64,000 nucleotides of DNA, taken from positions 60,512,867 to 60,576,866 of the forward strand of contig OZ020303.1 of the NCBI GenBank assembly GCA_963971305.1. Direction: 5' to 3'. This document shows, piece after piece, positions 12,768 to 22,907 of the stretch (position 1 is the stretch's first letter; every line of letters begins with the position of its first letter). Position numbers and translations under genes: made by a program. The DNA is from Arcuatula senhousia. Its lineage: Eukaryota; Mollusca; Bivalvia; Mytilida; Mytilidae. The notes under the pieces were generated by a model. The model saw nothing but the letters and a program-made list of their open reading frames with translations. It had not been told where the DNA came from and did not search any database.

Positions 12768-13145
12768 GCCTGCAACGCGACGGATGGACCTAGTAATGGT
12801 CTTTGTCTGTCCGTCCATCACACTTTTGTAAGCGCTACTCCTCTGAGACCACTAAATGGATTTTGATGAAACTTTGTAGGAATTTTTTGTCATGATATGT
12901 GGTTGATCATGATTGCACAGCCATTTTGATATGACAAATTTTTTAGGAGTTATGGGACTTTATTCTCTTTGTTTATTTTAGGTCATAGGAATACTTTGTG
13001 AGAGAAAGTTTGTAGAATGGTTTGTCATGATATGTAGGTAATCATATCGCAATGCAATTTTAATTCTTCAAATTTTAGTAAATTTTAAACTTTAATGCAG
13101 CTGTGGGGGGCATTGGCTACATGTACATGTATAGCAATCTTGTTA
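12768..13145 (+). repeat. Dispersed repeat family C, copy 1
   Basis: It shares its order of words with 57918-58293: GTAATGGTCTTTGTC, CTCCTCTGAGAC, AATGGATTTTGATGAAA, GGAGTTATGGGACTTTAT, TTTAGGTCATAGGAA and a 3' end AGCAATCTTG. The 3' end carries a palindrome (CTACATGTACATGTA) just before AGCAATCTTGTT. The other copy has a different small stem (GCTA/TAGC) in the same place. It encodes no intact protein. Confidence 0.7.
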
Positions 13146-14150
13146 TATCTGAAGCTTCAACAAAAGCTGAAGTATTATGATGCTTCATTGTTAAAAGTTT
13201 CAAAATGTCACATTCTAATTGTCTTCATTAACATTTATTTTTAGAGCAAAATTGCGGCACATATGTAAACAGCAGTAGAAAAGATAAACTCTTGGACAGA
13301 ATCTAAAAATGGTAAATACTGGGGTAACAGCACCAGTGTGCCTGGTGGTGGTCTAGTCTCATTTGACAGATTTGGTTGGAAACATGAAGTCCCTTAAGTT
13401 CTGTAGTTGGAAATTTTTTTAGATCAGCCAAAATTTTTACCTACATGTACTTTCACAGCTATCTGAGTTTTCTGGGATTTGATGTTAAAAAACTTATAGA
13501 CATGATATCCCAGTACAACCTTAAGCCTTCTATAAATATCAAAATACTTGTTTTATTGCCCAATTTGTTACCTTAATTTAGTTACATTGTAAAACCTAAA
13601 ACATCAGGAGAATATTTTTTCTTAACCTAGAAACCCCAAAGCCTTTATACCTAATTTGATTTTCATGATTGTCAGCATATAATAAGCATTCATTGACCAA
13701 GTTATTTCTATTCCTAATGGATCTTATTAGGCTACTAAAGCAGAAATAATTCAGAGTTCTACAAGTGCTTTTAGTTGATATAGTTATAAGGTGCTTTGTT
13801 CTTTATGGGTAAGAAGATTTCTGAAGAGCTTGACATTTTCTGTTTTATGACATTATTGGATTTATATGAGAGGATTATATTGGACCTACGGAAAAACTGT
13901 TGATAGAATTAAAGAAGTGGGCAGTCAGTATTGGAATGAACTAAAACACCTCATCCATAAGCTGAACTCAATATCAGTGCTTTACTAATAAACACAATAT
14001 AAAGAAGGAATTTATGTGTCCATGGGACACAGATGCATCCCTCTGGCCTTAAAAAGGAAGAAGAAATCCAACAGGTCTGAAAGTCAGCTTATGGGAATTT
14101 TAGTTTGTCATACTCAACCATCCTACCATAAGTTTCAATTAAATCATTCT
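13146..14150. other. Unassigned AT-rich DNA
   Basis: No protein-like frame, structured RNA or repeat edge that I can support. Confidence 0.5.
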
Positions 14151-14194
14151 CATTTGGACAGACGTACCTACAGAAGGGCATACATTAATATGGA

Positions 14195-14250
14195 TGGACA
14201 GACATGAGTAAAACTTAATCCCCCCTCCCGACATGTTTTGGTGGGGGCAT
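14195..14250 (-). repeat. Start of repeat family D, inverted fragment
   Basis: Read on the minus strand it gives ATGCCCCCACC, ACATGTCGGGAGGGGG, a TTAAGTTTTACTCATGTC word and TGTCCATCC. This matches the openings of the family D copies at 61569 and 60327. Only the hairpin-led 5' end is recognisable. Confidence 0.6.
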
Positions 14251-16640
14251 AAAAAAAGACATTTGTCAAAAATGTTGATAGTAGTTTTATGCCTATAAGC
14301 TTTCATTAACTGTCTCATTGATCCATTTTCATTTGAAATATCTTCCCTCACTTGAGTCACAGGGAGACTAATATTGTTTTTGTCCTTCCATGAATATCTG
14401 TCACAAATTTATTCCTTTCAACTCCTCTGAAACTTTAAACTCAACTAAACTTATTGAAACTTCATGGTGTGACAACATGGCTTGATTTTAACTTTTTTAG
14501 ATTTTACAGGGTCAAGTTTGAAATCAATATTGGGTGTCAAAAGATCACCTTAGCTGGTGGTGACCAGTTGGTTTGGTCTTGCATATTGAAATCTTGCATC
14601 TTGACTGATTTTTTGGTGTAAAAACTAATCTTTTAAAGGATTTAGTCATACTGCAATATGTCAAACAATGTGCTTTCTATGTCTGCGTATAGAACAAAAC
14701 CAGAAGTTAAACATGATTCAGAACTCATTATAATCAGCTTTTAATAAAAATGAGTTCTCTGGTTTTACTCAGGACCATGAAATTATGTAACAACCATGAA
14801 TCACTGGTCCTGAGACTTCAGAGTTCCTGCTTCTTGTATTATGTCAGATGGCACAGTTGTGCAATAATATTTCTTTGTGATTCAGCGCCTGTGTCAATGT
14901 CTTTGTTCTATTATATAATTCTCTGATTCATATAGAGCTACCTGTGGATTTTTCTGTAGTTTCAATTGATTTCAGAAATTATTTGCATTTTGCCAGAGAT
15001 AATATTGATGCCTAGGGGCAGCTGGGTTGCTAACTTATATCATTTATCATGCCTTTGATACAGTAGTCTGATGGTTTTTCTTCCTTTTATACTTGAGCGA
15101 AGTAGGACATATTTTTTTTATTAAAATCTAGGTTAAAGGATTACAGTCTAGTTCCATGACTGATTTAACTAGATTGAATCTTTTATGAATATGGATTAAC
15201 CATAATGATTAAATACAGTTTTGAAAAGACTTTGGTTGTTTTTGTGAGTGCATATACCCCTTTTCGTTAGAGAAGGGGCTTGATATCACAAGTACCTTAT
15301 TTTGTCGGTCTGACAGTCTTTCCAAATTTGTTGTTAGCCAATTTCTATGCTTGTGAGTGTAGGGATTGCACAGATTCAGCATAAAACTGGTTTACGCAGC
15401 TTTCCAGGGCAGTGTTTATCTACTTCCTGTTTTCCAGTGTTGGCACATTTTTACAACTTAATGCAACCTCTTGTTCGTTAACACTTAACAAACATGTACT
15501 AATTTCATATTCCAATGAAGTTTTGTAAACTGTTAATAATTCACAAGGAAAAGAACCAGCTGAGCAATGATGTATATAAAGACCTTAAACTCTGTACATA
15601 TTAGGCATATTTTGGGGACATGAAGCCTTTACCTTCATTTCACTGAGGAAGGAAACTGGTTTGTTGACGTCTGTAGAATTGATGACAAATTCAAAAGGAT
15701 TTCATTATTTTAACATGGTATATTGGTTGTCCTCCTTAACTCTGGGAGTTGTTCCCCTTTGTTCATAAAGGATTCAAAATGAATTTTTAAAAAAAGTTTT
15801 TGATTTTGATTGATGTCAAATTGTATATTTGACTTAGGCTATGTTAGCCTAAGACTTGTCATTATAGTAAACTTCTTAAATATTCATGTTTCCTAATTAA
15901 AGCATTGAATGTGATATTCCAAATCATATTTAAAGATAGCAATTTCCGTCTGTTTCCAAATAAAGCTACTTGAAAGATGTTTGTAAGTCTTCATTATGGC
16001 GCCAAATGTCATTTACCAAAGTTCATGAAATATTAGCCTCTATATTGATTTGCAAAGACTTTTATTGTGAGAACAGTAGTAAAATACACCATGTCACTTC
16101 ATAAATACAGTGAAACACAAAAAATGTAATGAATTGAGATTTGGTTCAGATATAAAAGGAGTGTATTTTCAGTTTGTCTTTTGTAAAAAATCCCATATAG
16201 ATTTTAACATTTTGAAGAATGTACAGCCATTATAAGGTCAGCTGTTTTCTTCAGCAATTTATGCTGTAAAGAGAATTTTAAACTCCAACCAGTGACAGGG
16301 TAGGAAATTTGCTGAAAAAGTTACCAGCCCTTTATTGAAATTCTAACTGTTTTTACTATATAGCCAGTCAATTTTCATTTGCCAGCCCTGTCCAAAAGTT
16401 ACCAGTCTTGGGCTGGCAGGCAGGCTGTTAATTTCAACTCTGCCAGTGATCAATTCTGATATGTTTATGCCCTATTCATGGTCCGGACTCTGTTTGTGTG
16501 ACTGCCAGCCTGTTATGTCTGTCTGACCAAAATCAGTCTTACCTTAAGGTTTAGATGATTGAATCTGAAGGTAATAGAGTCCAATGTCTGGTGTAAACCT
16601 ATCTGTAAAAATATGAACAGAATTCTACTATTTGTGGCGA
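14251..16640. other. Unassigned DNA, one decayed repeat start near 15258
   Basis: At about 15258-15282 a CCCCTT/AAGGGG stem-loop is followed by words like TATTTTGTCGGTCTGACAG, resembling the other hairpin-led repeats. No coding region, RNA gene or clear boundary is visible elsewhere in this stretch. Confidence 0.45.
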
Positions 16641-16647
16641 CTGATAT

Positions 16648-16728
16648 TGCAGGCTCGGATCCAGGATTTTCAGTTAGAGGGGGCGGGGGTAGTAAAATTT
16701 GCCCCCGCCTGAATCTGCGCCTGCATGG
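16648..16728. repeat. Fragment of a GGATCCAGG-type foldback repeat
   Basis: CTCGGATCCAGGATTTTC is followed by a G-rich stretch and then CCTGAATCTGCGCCTG in inverted relation. A related inverted pair (GGGGCGGATCCAGAGG with CCTCTGAATCC) lies inside the Foldback-like element at about 36311-36470. Probably a small MITE-like family. Confidence 0.5.
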
Positions 16729-16839
16729 ATTCGGATTTTGAAACTTTGTACAGTTTTACATTATGATTTTAACTACTGGGGGTGCATTTATTTTTGTGGG
16801 ATCCAATTTTTGTGATTTGTTGAAAAGGATGTATTCCCC

Positions 16840-16955
16840 TTAGGACGTCAAAATTGACCATTTTCACAGCTTTTACTTATTACATTTAAATCGTTAACTT
16901 CTCTGACACCTTAAGTCTAAATGGAACCAAACTAAATGGTACTGAAGTCGTCAGC
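16840..16955 (+). repeat. Fragment of repeat family B
   Basis: The words CCTTAGGACGTCAAAATT, CGTTAACTTCTCTGACACC, TTAAGTC and AAATGGAACCAAAC occur in the same order as in the family B units at 47271-47370 and 48790-48900. The fragment ends before the HSE-like foldback repeat that follows. Confidence 0.7.
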
Positions 16956-17010
16956 ATACAGATCAATGTTAAATTCCCTATTTGTGGTGTACCCAAGAAA
17001 TCATGGGTAT

Positions 17011-17240
17011 TCCCCTGTGAGAGTTCAAGAAATGTTCTAGAAATGTTCAAGAACTGACCTCTAGAACCAGTTCTTGAACATGTCAAAGGCCAATAAAGAG
17101 CTTAAAAGTTCAAGAACCTAGTTCTTGAACATTTAATTCAAGAACCATTTTATGTTCAAGAGCTCAGTTTTAGAACAGTTCTTGAAGTTCAAGAGCAGTT
17201 AATGAAGTACATTTATTTTCTTGAACCTTTTCTGCAGGGA
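17011..17240. repeat. Foldback MITE packed with TTCnnGAA cores, copy 1
   Basis: A ~230-bp element starting TCCCCTGTGAGAGTTCAAG. Its 3' end, reverse-complemented, reads TCCCTGCAGAAAAGGTTCAAG, so the two ends form an imperfect terminal inverted repeat. Inside are nine TTCnnGAA words (17024, 17035, 17046, 17071, 17109, 17122, 17137, 17179, 17218). The second copy at 22031-22266 keeps the same order and ends. Non-coding. Confidence 0.8.
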
Positions 17241-17871
17241 CGATACCCCTCAAGAATAATAAAGAAACTAAGTATACAGACATTCAGTGTTCACATGGTT
17301 TTTACATCTTGTGATCAAGTTTTACATTTTCTCCACACATTATTTAGATGCATATAAAGAATGTCGACCCTTTGGCTTCTTTTTTTTTTAAGCACTAGTA
17401 ACAACTGCAATTTCATGAATACATAATTTTAATTAAGTAAACTCACATGCTGGTTTCATGAATATGATGACCTTTTCAATTACTTTAAATGTCTTCACCA
17501 ATCCATAAGTTATTGATGGACTCATTTAAGATGTCTATTTATGGTTGTTTCTATTAGATTACTTTATGCAACAGATGTGAAAGGTTTAATGCTTTAAGAT
17601 TTTATTTATATGTTTAAGTACGGGTGTACCTATTATATATCTTTAATTAAAAATGTCAGTAAATTAGCTCTCAGTCTACTATTAGTTTACTGATAATATC
17701 AGATAATGTTGATATGTAACTGATGGGTACTTATGGACTTAGGTTTTAAGAACATTATATGTGCTAAGTACATGTTCTTAATTTAGCTAAATGCTTTCCT
17801 GGTGCCATATAATCTCATGATATATAAGCTCTGAAAATAATTATTGAATTGAATTTATCAAGTTTTGGGGG
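17241..17871. other. Unassigned AT-rich DNA
   Basis: Nothing recognisable between the foldback MITE and the tandem array. Confidence 0.5.
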
Positions 17872-19170
17872 TTTTTGTCTCCCCTGCGATGAATAATTGT
17901 GAAAGGCAAGACATAGGTTTTTCTTTCCTGTGACAAATAATCGCGAAAGGCAAGTCATAGTTCTTTCCGGCGGTGGCATAAACTTTTTTGACTTTTGTGG
18001 ATAATGAATTAATTGCTTGAAAAGTATAATAGCTAGGCATCTGATATTTGGTATATAAACAGTTCAGTTTTTGGTTTATGCAACTGTCACCTATGATGTC
18101 GTGTGACCCTGACCACATTTTCACGCTCCTGTGAGTGACTCTGTGAACTAAGGTCTTTTTTCAGGCCGTAAACTTTTTTGTAAGACTTTTGTAGACGATG
18201 AATTGCTGGAAAAGTATAATAGCTAGGCATCTGATATTTGTTATACAGACAGTTCAGGTTATGGTCTATGCAACTGTCACCTTGTCGTGTGACCCTGACC
18301 CAATTTTCAGGCTCCAGTGACTGTGAACTAAGGTCTTTTTTCAGGCCATAAACTTTTTTGTAACACTTTTATGGAGGATGAATTGCTGGAAAAGTATAAT
18401 AGCTAGGCATCTGATATTTGGTTTACAGACAGTTCAGGTTATGGTCTATGCAACTGTCACCATGCCGTGTGACCCAGACCCCATTTTCAGGCTCCAGTGA
18501 CTCTGAGCTTAGGCCTTTTTTCAGGCCAAAAATATTTTTTTAAGACTTTTGTGGACGATGATTTGCTGGAAAAGTATAATATTTAGGCATCTGATATTTG
18601 GTGTACAGACAGTTCAGCTGTTACCATGCCGTTTGACCCTGACCCCATTTTCATGCTGTAGTGACTCTTATGAACTTAGGGATGTTAGAGGGTGACTAAA
18701 TTTAAAGTGATGAGATTTTGAAATTGATGCCTTAGATCATAAGAGAATAATTAGTAATACAAAATAAGCTAAAAATTTTGATAGGTTACCGTGCTTGTTT
18801 TAGAGATAATAAGAGTTCAAAATTTGGCGGGAAAAGGTTTTCTGTGTTTTTTTCATAGCTTTAACATTAGCATAGTTTAGCTGTTTAAACCTTTGAAAAA
18901 GTGATTGGAATTTGAAAATTTTTTGTCAAACATATATTTATGATGTAATGAAGACCTTAAACAAAAGAAAAATTGGGGATACCGTGCAAATTTTTTTGCC
19001 TTATTTTGATGGATAAAACCCGAGGATTCCGAAAAAATGTCCAAAATCTCAAAAGCTGACCCTCCAACATCCTTAGGTCTATTTTTCAGGCAGAAAACTT
19101 ATTGTAATACTTGTGTGGACAATGGATTGCTTGAAAAGTATAATAGCTAGGCATCTGATATTGGGTATAC
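17872..19170 (+). repeat. ~180-bp tandem array with a repeat-G-like start
   Basis: The block opens with TTTTTGTCTCCCCTGCGATG...AGACATAGG, similar to the repeat G opening at 63915. It then has at least five copies of a ~180-bp unit marked by AAAGTATAATAGCTAGGCAT at 18021, 18211, 18391, 18571 (variant) and 19134. Further unit words are TTTTTTCAGGC, GGTTATGGTCTATGCAACTG and GTGTGACCCTGACC. The 563-bp gap between the last two markers is explained by a MITE at 18680-19072. Non-coding; translations across it are not gene-like. Confidence 0.85.
18680..19072. mobile_element. 393-bp MITE with TTAG target duplication
   Basis: Terminal inverted repeats read GGATGTTAGAGGGT on the left and ACCCTCCAACATCC on the right (13 of 14 paired). 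TTAG lies directly outside both ends (18676-18679 and 19073-19076). Removing the element and one TTAG restores the expected ~166-bp spacing of the surrounding tandem units, which confirms it as an insertion. The interior is AT-rich and non-coding. A 4-bp TTAG duplication narrows the superfamily, but I cannot assign it. Confidence 0.85.
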
Positions 19171-22030
19171 AGACACTTTTTTGTGTTTATATCAAGAAAT
19201 GAAAGCTTATGTAGTCGATTTTATTGATGGTGCTAGCAGGCAGCAAGCAGAAGTGATTGTGTTCTAAAAAATGTAATGAATTCCAAACAATATTTTTGAG
19301 AGGACAACAAAATCTTGACTTTTGGTCCACTTTTGATGCTCAGAAAGAGTTGTTGGAACAGAGCTGGACAACATTATGATCCTGGTCAAGATCAATTGTG
19401 TTGGCCACTCAGGTTACAGAATAGGTCTTGCCAGCAGATACAAATGAAATTGTTGCAACCAGATTTTCAAACTTTTATTGGTAAATTTATAATTGGGACA
19501 GTCCAATAAAAATTCAACCTCAGATTTTAACAAAGGAATTATGGCCTTTAAAACAAGCAATTTCATGGAAATTTTAGTGAAAATAGGCAAAAAAAAAAAA
19601 AAAATATCCAGAAAATGGTTAGGAAAAAGAATTTCTCTCTGACCAGAATCTTTATTGTTTGGAAACTTAAGGAAACAAAAATTCAAGCTTTAGTTTTAAC
19701 TAGGATTGTGTTCTTTGATTTTTCAAGGCTTTTAATATGGCGCTGACCTGTGTTTATGGTCTAGGTTGTGTACAATGGGGATCTTAAGCCCCTGATATAA
19801 CTATCTTGCTGGATCTGTTTCTAAACATAATGTTTTTGTCCTGCCCATCTGTCAGATGGGTAACCCTCAACAGAATTTAATTATACTTGCTATATAGAAT
19901 TACTCATATGTTTAAGGATGAAAATTTTGATCTGAATATTTTGTGGTAGTTTTAAAATTGGTCCTTTGATCTTATTTTCAAGAAAAACCTGAGATAAATT
20001 AGTATTAATGTGGTCAACTGATGGTAGGGAAAATCAAAAAGTCACAAAAATTAATGGTAACAGCCCGGCTATCACATATTTATTGGTTTAGCTGCTTGTA
20101 AAAAGGAAAAAAAATGGCTCAGTATTACAATGTATTTTAAAATAGAAGTCTGAGTATAATATTTCTCTGAATTTCGTAAAAGGCCAATGTTACTTGTGTA
20201 CTATAAAATAAACAATATGTTACACTATTAAGTTCAATGTTTTATTTATTATAAATTATGTATTGAGGACTTAAACATGAATTGCACATTATCATTTATT
20301 GGCGATAAATCACGTTTTTATGTCACAGTTCTATTAATAATACAACTGTCATTGTAACTGGCTTCTATTTTATGATAATCAGACATCAAATCCTTCTTGT
20401 TAAAAGTAAAACTATTAAAATTTTAATGTCCATTGTATTCTCAGAATTTTTTAAATGACCGATTTTCTATCCTCAGAAGTTGGTCAGGACCTATATCTTT
20501 AAAATACAAAGTTTGTTGAACCCGATGACTTTATTGTGCAGATGTTGCAGTGCTATAAAAACATTCCTTGCTAATCCACATCTTTCTCATTTAAATACTA
20601 ATATTTGGTACATGAGTCCTAAGAGATATGGCCTGCCCTCAGCTTGTACTATCAGATTATTTGTATTTCAGATTTTTGTTGAGCCTGCAACAAAAACCGT
20701 GATGCAAAGAATTCAGTTTTTCAGACATTATAGACCACAAGTTTCTTGTACTAGGCATTTAGACTTTATCCTATAGTGTAACCCACCTCTTCCTGGTTAA
20801 CTGAATGCTGTAGAATATGTTAACATTGATTTTAGGGGCAAGAAAGGGCTCAGTATGATGCGTGATAATGTTTCTAAGAACTTTAGAATATATAATGATT
20901 GTGTCATGAACTTGACAAAACCATTGTTCCGTGTTCCTATCTTTTGATTTCCTGGTCATGTTAAAATTGTCCATTTAAAGTAGGTGAAGCAATCAATTTA
21001 CCTATCAAATAGCCGCAAGACATGACAAATATAAGACGCTTGATCAAGAAAAAACCAAAGACCACCCTTGTCGTGTTTACTAACCTTTCCTCCAATCTGA
21101 TTGGTTTCTCAGTAAGTACATGTTGTTTAAAGTTTATTATGAAGTCGATCTTAGTACGCACTACCTGAAAGATTTCATAATTTTTTTTCGTCTCATTTGT
21201 GGGAACTAGCTTGTTGATTAAGATATAATTTAAGATTTCTAGTCAATAAATGTTTTATTAAAGATGGTCATGCTGTTAATTGTTGCATATTAAGTTTATA
21301 ATCCAGCTATTTTTTTAATTCTAAACTTTACCAAAAAGTGACTATTGGTTATTAATTTCAACATAAAAAAAATCAAAAAGAATCTGTGCATTAGAGCATT
21401 ATTGTTCAAGGCTGTAAAACTCCAACTGTTAAATTAAAGAAATGTAAAATTATTAGTTGAATGTTGGCCTGCAGAGAAAATCAGCATTACGAAGAGTTCA
21501 AATTTTATAAAAAAAAAAAAAAAAGAAATGGCTGAAAATGCTCAGGAATATGATTTAATAGTGGAACTTAAATGTGACTTGTCAGTAATATACCCACTAA
21601 GGAAATGTGTTTGGATATTCCATGCAAGCAATTGATGACCTAACTAATGTCTGAAATCAAATGACCATTGAATTTTGCAAAGTGCTCATTAGCAAGAACT
21701 GTTTAGAATTAGTTTGCTTGATTTACATCAGTAATGCACAGTGTATGTCAAAAAGTAGATGTTGCATCTATCATTGATGTAATTAGGTCATAAGGTCACC
21801 AGGTCAAACATGATCAGGTAATTTCTCACCTGACATGAATTTTCTTTGATGTTTGACATTTTGATTTATGAAAGAAATGGATGTAAAATTATATTTTAAA
21901 AGTGTAGGTTTATGTTTTATTAACTGCTGACGGTACTTATTCAATTAAAGGACAATGAGACCAATAAAGCTATGCTTTGGTCATGAAATTTGAATGCTTA
22001 GCGTTCAAATGATCAATGATTGCAAAGTGA
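19171..22030. other. Unassigned AT-rich DNA
   Basis: There are a poly-A run near 19590-19607 and another near 21511-21524, but no LINE or SINE body that I can recognise next to them. No ORF here shows family motifs. No tRNA or structured RNA seen. Confidence 0.5.
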
Positions 22031-22266
22031 CCCCATGTGAGAAGTTCAAGAAATGTTCTAGAAATGTTCAAGAACTCTTCTTGAACCAGTTCGTCAACAT
22101 AAAATGGCCAATAAAGAACTTAAAAGTTCAAGAACAGTTCTTGAATTTCTAGAACCTTATTTAAGTTCTTGAACATTAATAGTTCAAGAACAGTGCTAGT
22201 ACAGTTCTTGAAGTTCAAGAGCAGTTCATGAAGTCCATGTATGTTCTTGAACCTTTTTTGCAGGGA
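22031..22266. repeat. Foldback MITE packed with TTCnnGAA cores, copy 2
   Basis: Second copy of the element at 17011-17240, in the same orientation. It shares GTTCAAGAAATGTTCTAGAA, the GGCCAATAAAG word, GAAGTTCAAGAGCAGTT and a TTGCAGGGA end. It retains the dense TTCnnGAA cores (TTCAAGAA, TTCTAGAA, TTCTTGAA). Confidence 0.8.
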
Positions 22267-22907
22267 ATTCTAGTCTTACACTGGGTAAACTTTGACACCG
22301 TGAGGGCTGCGATTACCAATTAATTAATATTTTTTAAAACACTAGGATCCTCTTTTTCACCAAAGTCTTTAGACTTTGTCTAAAATTTAAAATTGACCAA
22401 TGAGAATATTACCTATCAAACAACTTGTATTAGCTGTCTGACCATCCAGTCCCTTCCAGTTCTATGTGTCTCAATTCCAGGCATTAGTCCAGTCATTCTA
22501 TGTCTAAAACACCTGACCCTAGAACTAATTGCAACAGAAATACTTTTGGGTGTTTTTGGTTACTCATTATGTACTGAATGTAATATTAAAAATCGCCATC
22601 GATCAGAAAAGGCATCTTTTGTATTTTTGGGGGAAAACAATGGATTTTAAGCAAAAATCGCGAAAAACTGGAAAATGTCTGTTAAATGTATGAAAGAAGG
22701 AAAATCAATTAAATATCAATTTTAAAATCTTTTTTAACACTCTGACAATGATATAATAAGTGTTCATTATATAAAACTAAGTGTAAAGGCTGGTTTTGGG
22801 ACAAAAACACAAATTTTAGCAATAAATCGCAAAAAATGAGAAATAATCCGAAAAACTACCCAGCATTTAAATGTTCAATGTTCAAAGTTATTATTATTTT
22901 CGTTCGT
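22267..22907. other. 3' flank of the nuclease/CXC gene
   Basis: AT-rich DNA downstream of the minus-strand ORF pair. Two short related blocks (around 22630-22670 and 22795-22845) share GATTTTAAGCAAAAATCGCG-like wording, suggesting an internal duplication. I find no clear minus-strand AATAAA close to the stop codon. Confidence 0.4.

Noticed and set aside
22393..22650. 85-residue plus-strand ORF next to the nuclease gene
   Set aside because: No motif, AT-driven, and it overlaps duplicated non-coding blocks in the 3' flank.
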